Positions 1-6,353 of a stretch of 6,353 bases of DNA are shown piece after piece. Source of the DNA: Candidatus Omnitrophota bacterium (GTDB lineage: Bacteria > Omnitrophota > Gorgyraeia > S143-82). The stretch covers positions 1 to 6,353 of the forward strand of contig JAMOOT010000334.1 in the NCBI GenBank assembly GCA_027065215.1, given 5' to 3'. A program made the position numbers and the translations under genes. Numbering within the stretch: the stretch's first letter is position 1; every line of letters starts with the position of its first letter. The notes beneath the pieces were generated by a model. It was not told the origin of the DNA, made no database searches, and saw only the letters and a list, made by a program, of their open reading frames with translations.

Positions 1-2
1 AT

Positions 3-3000
3 AATGAAGGTGGTATTCGTGTGTCTTTGTTGGATGCAAAGAAGGGGGCGCAAGTCAGCTCAGATTCCCTTGCCTTGGAGATAACTCAAAATGGAATAAG
101 TCCGGCCTTTTTATATGGCGAAAACGGTGTGGTAAAAGAGGTCCTTTCACCCATAAACAGAGATAAGTGGTCTATGGTTTCGGTTTTAAAAGAGGCAATA
201 AAGGAAGAGATGCAGGTTCGGTATTATGGAAAGAAAGAGGAGATTGCCCGTAACATAAAGATAGAAGGTGTAAATGAGGTACGGCTGAGAGGGGTAAGAG
301 AAGATGATGTGAAGAAGGAGTTAGAGTCAATTTTTAACAATAAGGAAGAAGGGAAAAGGGATCTTTATGTTTGGATTTGTCCTCACGAAGATGGATATGT
401 ATTGAGATTTCAACCTCACTATCCTATTATCTACGGTGAAGAAGAGAAGGATTGGGCCCTTTTAAAGGTGGATCATAATAATCGACAGGTTAGGGTGGTG
501 AATGTAGGTAGATTAGATGAAAAAGAGGTTTGGGATGTTGTTTCCCGAATTAAGAAGGCTTTTATGCCTTCTGTAAAAAAGAAGGAATTTGAGTTGAAGA
601 GAATGGAGGAAGAAGAAGGCCCTCATTATTTTGTGGGAAAGGAGTTTTACCTTGAAAAAGGGATGAGTGTGGTTGTAGGGGAGGGAGGAGAGAATAAGAA
701 GAAACAGTGGGAGATTATTGGAGCGACAAACGGAGTATATTTGTGTAAGCAGGGTTCAGAAGAGAAAAGATGGATAGGCAGGGGTGGGAAGGTGTTTATA
801 GATGGTGAGGGGAACTTCTGTGAGGAATTTTCTCCTGATGCTAAATTACTCATAGAGGTAGGCAGAGATGGATTTGTTAGTATCCTTGGGGTCAAGAAAG
901 GTGTAAACTTCTCTCTTGGGGTAGAAAAAAAGAATGATAACCAGCAGGTGTATGTGAGGGATATTGTGTATAAGGATAAATATCTTTCCTCTTATAAGGA
1001 ATTTAAGGAGAAAGTTTTTGACAACAAGAAGTTTTCTGTAATGGTTATGGATTGTATTGATGGTCAGATGCAGACCGGCGCAACCAGTGAATATCTCGTT
1101 GTAGATTGGGATAGAGATATAGCGCTACGGTCGTTTTATGAGAAGGTCGTGGAGAAGGTAATTGAAAGATTGAAGAAAAAATTAGAGAGTGAGGAGAAAG
1201 ATAAAAATATCAAATTAGAGGGATTGAACAAAGATCTTGAAAATCTTTCTGATGCATTGATTAGGGTGGATCGGGCAAGGGTGGAGGAGATTATGAATAG
1301 ATTAGTGCGCGGGGATGTTAAGGCAGAGATAATCAGGTATGTCTACGATGCAATAAAGAAAACTGTAAAATATGGTGAGCAAGGTTTGGAAAAAGGCACG
1401 ATATATTTTATAGGAGACACTATAAATAAAAGAGGGGTGTGTCGTCATACTGCCCTTCTTACTGGGGCGGTGTTGGAGAGATTATCGCGAGCAGGATTTC
1501 TCTTGGGAAGGAATTATCTCATTCGGGTCCCACGTCACGTGTTTAATGTCTATGTCACAAGTGCAGGTATCCCTGTTGTCCTGGATATGGGGGGTAGGAA
1601 AGGTGAGTCTGCTACCCCCATATTTGCTCAGGTAACACCCGAGAGTGATGAAGAGACTCCCTATTCTTTTTCAACCGATTCCCCAATAAGCTCAAATAAC
1701 AAGATTTGTTGGATTCGATATACCGAGGTCTTAAAACTGGCAGGATTTAGGATCCCTGAACCGATAGAACTTAATATAGACAACGGGATTAGTACGTCTT
1801 GGTTGAGTGATTTGAATAGGAATCAAATAGGGAATAAGATGGCGTTTGTTTCATTTAGTTCGGATTTGGACGAAAAAGGAGATAAAAGTGGTTATATCTT
1901 GCGGGTTAGAGACCTTTCCTCTGGGAAGATAGTGCAGGTAGGGGCGGATCAAGTAGATAAAGATAAAGTAAGAGAGGCCCTTGATCAATTGAATCAAAGC
2001 AATAGTTTGTTGGCGAAATTGATACTCGAAAATTGGAACTGGATTTCTCAAAGATTGCAATTTTATGTGATGAACGACAATGAGGATATCAAGGTTATGC
2101 TAAGGGACTTCTTTGGTTGGGGAGGACGAGGAAAGGTTATAGTCTCATCAGCATTGTTGAATCGCCTTGATGACTCTGTTAAAGGATTGCTTTATCTTCA
2201 CGAGATATTAGAGGCATTGGTGGATATGGGATTGGCAAGGATTGAGATAAATGGAAACAGGATATATCTCACCGTTGGAGACAGAATACAGCAGTTTCCT
2301 GTGAACGAGGAAGGTTTGAGGAGGATTTTATTTGAGAAACTATTGTTGGGCAAGGGTTCGTTGACTCACTATTTGATATACGAATTGGAGAGAAGTGATG
2401 TAGAGAGCGAAAGTGAGAGGTTGACACTTGCAATACGGAAAGAAAAAAAAGATAGGGGAGATATAGGGGGCGCAGAGAGATTGCAGTATAAGGGGAGGAT
2501 GGAAGGCATTGAGAGAAATATGCCGGATGTGATTAAAACCTTGCTTTGGGAGAGATTTGTCTCAGGACAGTGGCAGGAAGGGGCAGTTCTGCATGTGCTG
2601 AGGTATCTTTATGGAAAGGGGAACTTACCACTTGAATTAGAGGAAGTAAGAGATTGGAACGACCTCAGAGGTGTTATTGCTGATAAAGTTTGTAGTGAAA
2701 TGGGAAAGAAAGTAGAGAAACAATTCCTAACGGATTGGCATAGTCTGGAGAAAGAGACAGATCCTACAGGAAAGAGATTTAAAAGATTATCCTTGTTGTA
2801 TAAATACAAGGTGTATGAGTTGCTCCCTGACGTATATGGAAAGGCGGTAAAAGAGGCAGCAGAAGAGTTTGAGGGATTAGTAAATGTCGCAGATAAAGAG
2901 AAGAAAGAAGATAAAATTGTGGATGCAATAGATCTATTGTCTTGGTATGATAGGGTTGATAAGCGTGAAAAAGGCCTCAAGGATTTAGAGGAGAGTAAGA

Positions 3001-3044
3001 AAGGTGGTCTTGTCCTTTCTTTAGAGTCGTTGAGAATAATATAA
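3..3044 (+). CDS. Large protein of unknown function with a central transglutaminase-like (Cys-His-Asp) domain, 5' partial
   Basis: I do not recognise the whole protein. The frame is open to the left window edge, so the gene probably starts upstream. A GTG at 21 preceded by AAGGTGG is an alternative start giving 1007 residues, and the numbering here uses it. Residues 1-360 are mixed, charged and strand-rich, with no family seen. Residues 370-430 are highly charged and probably helical. Residues about 440-545 look like a transglutaminase/EDR1-type papain-like fold: Cys474 in RGVCRHTALL at the start of a helix, His506 in RHVFNVY and Asp522 in VVLDMG, which is the family's usual order and spacing. 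Such domains act as cysteine peptidases, transglutaminases or inactive binding modules; the substrate is unknown. Residues 700-735 contain a helix with LHEILEAL (His727, Glu728, Glu731). The C-terminal 200 residues are charged and helical. I see no signal peptide or membrane segment, but the true N-terminus may lie outside. The coding call is very safe; the domain call is moderately so. Confidence 0.9.
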   Translation, partial: NEGGIRVSLLDAKKGAQVSSDSLALEITQNGISPAFLYGENGVVKEVLSPINRDKWSMVSVLKEAIKEEMQVRYYGKKEEIARNIKIEGVNEVRLRGVREDDVKKELESIFNNKEEGKRDLYVWICPHEDGYVLRFQPHYPIIYGEEEKDWALLKVDHNNRQVRVVNVGRLDEKEVWDVVSRIKKAFMPSVKKKEFELKRMEEEEGPHYFVGKEFYLEKGMSVVVGEGGENKKKQWEIIGATNGVYLCKQGSEEKRWIGRGGKVFIDGEGNFCEEFSPDAKLLIEVGRDGFVSILGVKKGVNFSLGVEKKNDNQQVYVRDIVYKDKYLSSYKEFKEKVFDNKKFSVMVMDCIDGQMQTGATSEYLVVDWDRDIALRSFYEKVVEKVIERLKKKLESEEKDKNIKLEGLNKDLENLSDALIRVDRARVEEIMNRLVRGDVKAEIIRYVYDAIKKTVKYGEQGLEKGTIYFIGDTINKRGVCRHTALLTGAVLERLSRAGFLLGRNYLIRVPRHVFNVYVTSAGIPVVLDMGGRKGESATPIFAQVTPESDEETPYSFSTDSPISSNNKICWIRYTEVLKLAGFRIPEPIELNIDNGISTSWLSDLNRNQIGNKMAFVSFSSDLDEKGDKSGYILRVRDLSSGKIVQVGADQVDKDKVREALDQLNQSNSLLAKLILENWNWISQRLQFYVMNDNEDIKVMLRDFFGWGGRGKVIVSSALLNRLDDSVKGLLYLHEILEALVDMGLARIEINGNRIYLTVGDRIQQFPVNEEGLRRILFEKLLLGKGSLTHYLIYELERSDVESESERLTLAIRKEKKDRGDIGGAERLQYKGRMEGIERNMPDVIKTLLWERFVSGQWQEGAVLHVLRYLYGKGNLPLELEEVRDWNDLRGVIADKVCSEMGKKVEKQFLTDWHSLEKETDPTGKRFKRLSLLYKYKVYELLPDVYGKAVKEAAEEFEGLVNVADKEKKEDKIVDAIDLLSWYDRVDKREKGLKDLEESKKGGLVLSLESLRII
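7..13 (+). promoter_or_regulatory. Possible ribosome binding site for an internal or true GTG start at 21
   Basis: AAGGTGG differs from the ideal AAGGAGG at one base and lies 7 nt before the GTG at 21. It makes GTG 21 a credible start. The same bases also read in frame as part of an open frame reaching the window edge, so this may be chance within a longer gene. Upstream sequence would settle it. Confidence 0.3.
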
Positions 3045-3111
3045 CTCCATGGTAAATTGAGCCAGTACGGATAAAAAATCGTTTGCATCATCCCCAGGGC
3101 GTAATGTCTTT

Positions 3112-3140
3112 TTGTAGAACACTTATTCAGATGATAAAAT
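3112..3140 (+). promoter_or_regulatory. Candidate sigma-70-type promoter before the ATPase-nuclease gene
   Basis: In the 136-nt gap there is TAAAAT at 3135-3140 (5 of 6 matches to TATAAT), preceded by TG at 3132-3133 as in an extended -10 element. A weak TTGTAG at 3112-3117 (3 of 6 matches to TTGACA) lies 17 nt upstream. The expected transcription start would be near 3147, leaving a leader of about 35 nt. I saw no hairpin or clear operator in the gap. This is a pattern match only, and AT-rich sequence gives such matches by chance. Confidence 0.3.
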
Positions 3141-3169
3141 GTCTTAGTGGATGGTCAGAAGAATGCTGT

Positions 3170-3175
3170 AGGAGG
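3170..3175 (+). promoter_or_regulatory. Strong Shine-Dalgarno site of the ATPase-nuclease gene
   Basis: AGGAGG is complementary to the 16S rRNA 3' end and lies 5 nt before the ATG at 3181. It fixes that start and is the best-formed site at an independent gene start in the window. Confidence 0.8.
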
Positions 3176-3180
3176 CCTAT

Positions 3181-4737
3181 ATGGATAAATTGATGCCGAT
3201 AGGGATACAAGATTTCAAGTCATTGAGGCAGAGTGGGTATCTTTATGTGGACAAGACAAGGTGGATTTATCCATTGCTTGCTGAAGGATATAGAGAAGAG
3301 ATGAAATTTCCGCCGTATTTTCTCTCCCGCCCGCGCAGGTTTGGTAAGAGTTTGTTATTGTCCACGATAAGGTATTTGTTTGAGGGGGAGAAGGAATTAT
3401 TTGAGGGGTTGTGGATATGTGATAAGTGGGATTGGGACAAGAGATATCCGGTGATAATGATAAATATGCCTAATTGTGGGGATAAGATTGGATTAATAGA
3501 AAGGATGTCGAATAGGTTAAGAAATATAGGGGAAGAGAAGGGGGTGAGATTAGAAGGGGAGGATCCTATAGTTCTATTTGAGAATCTCATTAGAGGGTTG
3601 AGTGAAAAGTATTCTTGTAGGGTAGTGGTGTTAATAGATGAATACGATCGGCCGATATTGGATAACATAGAAGAGCCAGAGAAAGCAAAAGAAGTGCGGG
3701 AGTATTTGAAGGGGTTTTATTCGTTATTGAAGGATTTGGATGAGTATTTAAAGTTTATATTGCTGACAGGGGTAACGCGGTTTAGCAAGGCAGGAATATT
3801 CTCTGGGTTGAATAATCTGAAGGATATATCGTTAGATCCGCGATATGGCAATATTGTGGGGATAACACAAGAGGAATTAGAAAGATATTTGGGGGAAGAG
3901 ATAAAGAGGCATAATGTAGATTTGGAGAAAGTAAAGGAGTGGTATAACGGGTACAGTTTTTTGGGGGATAGGTTATACAATCCGTTTGATGTGCTGTGGT
4001 TTGTGGATAGTGGATGTGTATTTAAGGATTATTGGTTCAGCACGGGGACGCCGAATTTTCTAATTAAGTTGATAGAGAGTGGGAACTTCTATATACCGGA
4101 GTTGAGTAATCTGGTAGTCGGTGAAGAGATGATGGACAGGTTTGATGTGGAGAACATAAGGCCGGAGGTGATATTGTATCAGGCGGGGTATCTGACGATA
4201 GATGAGATGATAGCAGAGGAAGGGTTTATAGAGTATAAGTTGCGGATACCGAACAGAGAAGTAAGGCAGGCGCTGAACAAGTTTTTGTTGGAGAAGATGA
4301 CAGATGACCGGTTGGATGTAGGGTTAAGTAAGGGGTTATCGCGGGCGTTGAGAGAGGGAGATATAGAGGGGATAAAAGATTGGGTGAAAAGATTATTTGA
4401 GTCAATACCATATCATTACCACATAAATAATCCAATGGGGCAGTATGAGGGGTATTATGCCAGTGTCCTGTTTTCGTTTTTTATGTCCGCAGGCTATGAA
4501 GTAAGGGGAGAGGATGTGAGCAGGAGGGGCAGAGCAGATATAGTGGTATTAGCAAAAGATAAGGTATATGTGGTAGAGATAAAGACAGATGCAAACGAAC
4601 CAGCGATAAAGCAGATAGAGGAGAGGAAGTATTGGGAGAAGTATGAGGGGGCGGGACGAGAGATATATTTGGTGGGGATAAATGTGGACAGTGAAGCGAG
4701 GGCAGTGAAGGAGATGGAGATAAGGAGGATTGAATAA
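3181..4737 (+). CDS. AAA-ATPase-like protein with C-terminal PD-(D/E)XK nuclease domain (PF09820/PF08011 type)
   Basis: A complete protein of 518 residues, the usual length for this family. The N-terminal block holds PIGIQDFKSLR (residues 6-16) and YVDKT (22-26). The family's modified P-loop is RPRRFGKS (50-57), with Lys56 and Ser57 as nucleotide-binding residues. Walker B is VVVLIDEYD (148-156) and a sensor-like TGVTRFSK spans 196-203. The middle carries the family signatures WYNGYSF (254-260), YNPFDVL (266-272), FSTGTPNFL (286-294) and LYQAGYLT (332-339). The C-terminal nuclease-fold domain has Glu423 in YEGYYASVL, Asp453 in GRADIVV, and Glu467 with Lys469 in VVEIKTD, so the catalytic set looks intact. 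Members are common and often multicopy in anaerobes and candidate phyla. Their role is unproven, with nuclease, mobile-element or defence roles all proposed. The protein is probably cytosolic. The start is set by AGGAGG 5 nt upstream. Codon use is strongly skewed (nearly all Ile is ATA, very little C) compared with mtnA, which suggests a different history. The family call is firm; the cellular function is not. Confidence 0.95.
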   Translation: MDKLMPIGIQDFKSLRQSGYLYVDKTRWIYPLLAEGYREEMKFPPYFLSRPRRFGKSLLLSTIRYLFEGEKELFEGLWICDKWDWDKRYPVIMINMPNCGDKIGLIERMSNRLRNIGEEKGVRLEGEDPIVLFENLIRGLSEKYSCRVVVLIDEYDRPILDNIEEPEKAKEVREYLKGFYSLLKDLDEYLKFILLTGVTRFSKAGIFSGLNNLKDISLDPRYGNIVGITQEELERYLGEEIKRHNVDLEKVKEWYNGYSFLGDRLYNPFDVLWFVDSGCVFKDYWFSTGTPNFLIKLIESGNFYIPELSNLVVGEEMMDRFDVENIRPEVILYQAGYLTIDEMIAEEGFIEYKLRIPNREVRQALNKFLLEKMTDDRLDVGLSKGLSRALREGDIEGIKDWVKRLFESIPYHYHINNPMGQYEGYYASVLFSFFMSAGYEVRGEDVSRRGRADIVVLAKDKVYVVEIKTDANEPAIKQIEERKYWEKYEGAGREIYLVGINVDSEARAVKEMEIRRIE

Positions 4738-4782
4738 TTTTAAGGGAGTTGGGTATTTGCAGGGATTGATGGAAAGCAATAT

Positions 4783-4790
4783 AGGAAAGG
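4783..4790 (+). promoter_or_regulatory. Weak Shine-Dalgarno-like stretch before mtnA
   Basis: AGGAAAGG ends one base before the mtnA ATG at 4792. Its AGGA core (4783-4786) is 5 nt from the start. This is weaker than the sites of the ATPase gene and aroK. There is no in-frame ATG, GTG or TTG between the upstream in-frame stop at 4741 and 4792, so the start stands despite the weak site. Confidence 0.5.
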
Positions 4791-4791
4791 G

Positions 4792-5889
4792 ATGAAGGTT
4801 AACGGAAGGTTATATCGGAGTATCTGGCTGGAAGAGGATGGTAAGGTCGGAATTATTGACCAGCGATTCCTCCCTCATCGGTTTGTATTGGAGTGGATCA
4901 ATTCTGCCTCTCATATGCAGATTGCTATCAAGGAAATGCATCTGAGAGGGGCGATAGTGATAGGGGTATCTGGTGCTTATGGGGTTTACTTAGCGGCTAA
5001 AGAGAGTGAGGGGAATATCGAAAGATTTAATGAGTTGGTAGAAAAGGTGAGATCAGCGCGGCCTACTGCTGTCAATCTCTCTTGGGCAGTTGAAAGAGTG
5101 CTTTCCAGGATAAAGATGGAAGATGCTGGGAGATGGGATGATGTAGTGGAGTTGTGCAGAGAAGAGGCCAATAAAATCTGGGAAGAGGAACTGTTGCGTT
5201 CTAAGAGGATAGGTGAGGTTGGGGTTAAGATTATAGAAGAGGTGTTTAAGCGAAAGCAGGATACGGTTCAGATTCTTACCCATTGCAATGCGGGATGGTT
5301 GGCTTGTGTGGATTATGGAACCGCTACTGCACCTATTTATGAGGCCTATGCCAGAGGGATACCAGTTCATGTATGGGTGGATGAGACCCGTCCAAGGAAT
5401 CAGGGAGCAAGGCTTACTGCATGGGAATTATTGAATCAGGGCATTTCCCATACGATTATTGCGGATAATACTGGTGGATTGCTAATGCAAAGGGGAATGG
5501 TTGATCTGGTGATCGTTGGTGCGGATAGGGTGTCTCGTAGAGGGGATGTGGCCAACAAGATTGGAACTTATCTCAAGGCCCTTGCAGCCCGAGATAACGG
5601 AGTGCCCTTTTATGTTGCATTACCTTCTTCTACTTTTGATTTGTCTCTCTGCAATGGTCTTGATGAGATTCCTATTGAGGAAAGGGATCCGGATGAGGTG
5701 AGGTTTATTCAGGGTTTGACCGAGGAAGGGGAGATAAAAAGAGTCTTGCTTACTCCCAGAGATTCTTCTGCCTTAAATTATGCGTTTGATGTCACTCCGT
5801 TTAATTTGATTACTGGGTTGATTACTGAGAAGGGAATAATTCCGGCCCGGGAAGACGCTATAGTGGGTTTATTGAAGGAGGATGTATGA
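4792..5889 (+). CDS. mtnA: S-methyl-5-thioribose-1-phosphate isomerase (aldose-1-phosphate isomerase of the eIF2B-like family)
   Basis: Converts 5-methylthioribose 1-phosphate to the ribulose form in the methionine salvage or methylthioadenosine disposal route, in the cytosol. The protein is complete at 365 residues, close to the normal family length. Visible signatures are IIDQRFLPH (21-29), RGA (52-54) with GAYG (61-64), RPTAVNLSWA (90-99), THCNAGWLA (163-171) with catalytic Cys165, VWVDETRPRNQGA (194-206), GADR (243-246) with catalytic Asp245, GDVANKIGTYLKALAA (251-266) and AFDVTPFNLITGLITE (331-346). The HCNAGWLAC and VWVDETRPRNQGA wording resembles the MtnA subgroup of bacteria that break down the product by an aldolase shunt, so 5-deoxyribose 1-phosphate is a possible alternative substrate. 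One oddity is RGAI at 52-55, where most relatives have RGAP. The ATG at 4792 is the only start available after the upstream in-frame stop. The gene lies 54 nt after the ATPase gene without a visible terminator and overlaps aroK by 4 nt. Confidence 0.93.
   Translation: MKVNGRLYRSIWLEEDGKVGIIDQRFLPHRFVLEWINSASHMQIAIKEMHLRGAIVIGVSGAYGVYLAAKESEGNIERFNELVEKVRSARPTAVNLSWAVERVLSRIKMEDAGRWDDVVELCREEANKIWEEELLRSKRIGEVGVKIIEEVFKRKQDTVQILTHCNAGWLACVDYGTATAPIYEAYARGIPVHVWVDETRPRNQGARLTAWELLNQGISHTIIADNTGGLLMQRGMVDLVIVGADRVSRRGDVANKIGTYLKALAARDNGVPFYVALPSSTFDLSLCNGLDEIPIEERDPDEVRFIQGLTEEGEIKRVLLTPRDSSALNYAFDVTPFNLITGLITEKGIIPAREDAIVGLLKEDV
5875..5881 (+). promoter_or_regulatory. Shine-Dalgarno site of aroK inside the 3' end of mtnA
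   Basis: AAGGAGG lies within the last codons of mtnA, 4 nt before the aroK ATG at 5886. Together with the ATGA overlap (5886-5889), it indicates that aroK is translated from the mtnA message by reinitiation or coupling. Confidence 0.75.
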
Positions 5890-6353
5890 AGGTCTTCTTG
5901 ATAGGGTTTATGGGTTCAGGTAAGACTTCTACTGGGAAAGAATTGGCTAAATTGCTTGGCTATAGGTTTGTTGATATGGATGACTTGATAGTTCAGCGTG
6001 CAGGAATGAGTATCCCAGAGATATTTTCTCGATTTGGTGAAGAGCGATTTCGGGAGATAGAGACAGAGGTCTTGAGGGATTTGGTTAATGAGGATGATTT
6101 AGTTGTATCTTGTGGAGGAGGGGTAGTGGTTAAGGAGAGAAACCATTTCTTGCTTAAGCAGGGAGGTAAGGTGGTGTTTCTCATGGCCTCTCCGGAGGTG
6201 ATATACGAGAGGGTGAAGGATGATACCAATCGACCACTGTTGAATGTCCCTGATCCTATGGACAGGATTAGAGATTTGTTGAATCAACGAATGGAGAAAT
6301 ACTTGAAGGTAAGCGATCTTCGGATAGACACCGACAGAAGGTCTCCCAGTGAG
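5886..6353 (+). CDS. aroK: Shikimate kinase, 3' partial
   Basis: Phosphorylates shikimate to shikimate 3-phosphate with ATP in the chorismate (aromatic amino acid) pathway, in the cytosol. The frame runs through 156 codons to the window edge without a stop; the family is usually about 165-175 residues, so only the last helix is missing. Signatures present are the P-loop GFMGSGKT (7-14), the DMD motif (30-32) with the shikimate-binding Asp32, RFREIE (54-59) with substrate-binding Arg56, CGGGVV (76-81) as the Walker B-like glycine-rich loop, the lid TNRPLL (114-119) with Arg116, and NQRMEKY (133-139) with substrate-binding Arg135. All key residues are intact, so the enzyme should be active. The start is set by AAGGAGG at 5875-5881 and the ATGA overlap with mtnA. 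The missing end and the next gene, possibly another aro gene, lie beyond the window. Confidence 0.95.
   Translation, partial: MKVFLIGFMGSGKTSTGKELAKLLGYRFVDMDDLIVQRAGMSIPEIFSRFGEERFREIETEVLRDLVNEDDLVVSCGGGVVVKERNHFLLKQGGKVVFLMASPEVIYERVKDDTNRPLLNVPDPMDRIRDLLNQRMEKYLKVSDLRIDTDRRSPSE

Noticed and set aside
4..84. Short + frame beginning ATG AAG GTG at position 4
   Set aside because: Only 26 codons, in a different frame from the large gene, with a basic, unremarkable product. The large open frame explains the region.
677..693. G-rich runs (also near 1588-1593) as possible G-quadruplexes
   Set aside because: They are ordinary Gly/Glu/Arg codon runs in a G-rich coding strand and do not give four clean runs of three G with short loops.
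2609..3091. Minus-strand open frame of 160 codons, and similar antisense frames at 3267-3668, 3717-3980 and 5053-5370
   Set aside because: They lie opposite well-supported genes, encode Ser/Leu/Pro-rich low-information proteins with no recognisable motif, and are expected from the strong purine bias of the + strand codons.
3045..3180. Terminator after the large gene
   Set aside because: No GC-rich hairpin followed by a T run was found in the gap; the T-rich stretch near 3107-3113 has no stem before it.
3176..3203. CCTAT...ATAGG inverted repeat around the ATPase-nuclease start codon, as a possible translation-control hairpin
   Set aside because: The stem is only 5 bp, AT-containing, with an 18-nt loop; too weak to support a regulatory call.
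3181..4737. Reading the ATPase-nuclease as a transposase or an insertion sequence
   Set aside because: No terminal inverted repeats or target-site duplications were seen around it, and the motifs match the PF09820/PF08011 family, not a transposase.
4730..4759. Possible promoter TTGAAT / TATTTG before mtnA
   Set aside because: Only 4 of 6 matches in each box with 18-nt spacing, partly inside the previous gene. Such matches are common by chance, and read-through from upstream is equally likely.
5516..5701. Plus-strand open frame of 61 codons in another frame of mtnA
   Set aside because: It is wholly inside the catalytic region of mtnA, has no ribosome binding site of note and gives no recognisable protein.

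Overview
The window holds four genes, all on the + strand. Both end genes run off the window, so it looks like one piece of a larger locus or a short metagenomic contig. Coding density is very high, with only two non-coding gaps (about 136 and 54 nt). No tRNA, rRNA, CRISPR array, insertion sequence or factor-independent terminator was seen. The Shine-Dalgarno sites, bacterial-type MtnA and AroK, and an ATPase-nuclease of the PF09820/PF08011 kind point to a bacterium. The large unrecognised first protein and the style of the ATPase suggest an uncultivated lineage, for example Omnitrophota or a planctomycete-related group. That placement is a weak guess, not something the sequence proves.

Layout. 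(1) 3-3044: a protein of more than 1000 residues, open at its 5' side, of unknown function. It carries one recognisable island, a transglutaminase-like cysteine peptidase core with a Cys-His-Asp triad. (2) 3045-3180: a gap with a possible promoter and a strong ribosome binding site. (3) 3181-4737: a complete AAA-ATPase-like protein with a C-terminal PD-(D/E)XK nuclease domain. Its codon use is much more skewed than that of its neighbours (nearly all Ile codons are ATA, and G greatly exceeds C). (4) 4792-5889: methylthioribose-1-phosphate isomerase or a close aldose-1-phosphate isomerase (mtnA). (5) 5886-6353: shikimate kinase (aroK), cut by the window end and overlapping mtnA by an ATGA junction.

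How they fit together. mtnA and aroK are clearly translationally coupled. One is a sugar-phosphate isomerase of nucleoside by-product salvage and the other a kinase of the aromatic amino acid pathway. The ATPase-nuclease between the large protein and mtnA looks like an accessory gene with its own expression signals. Nothing in the sequence proves that it works with either side. The least explained part of the window is the large first protein.
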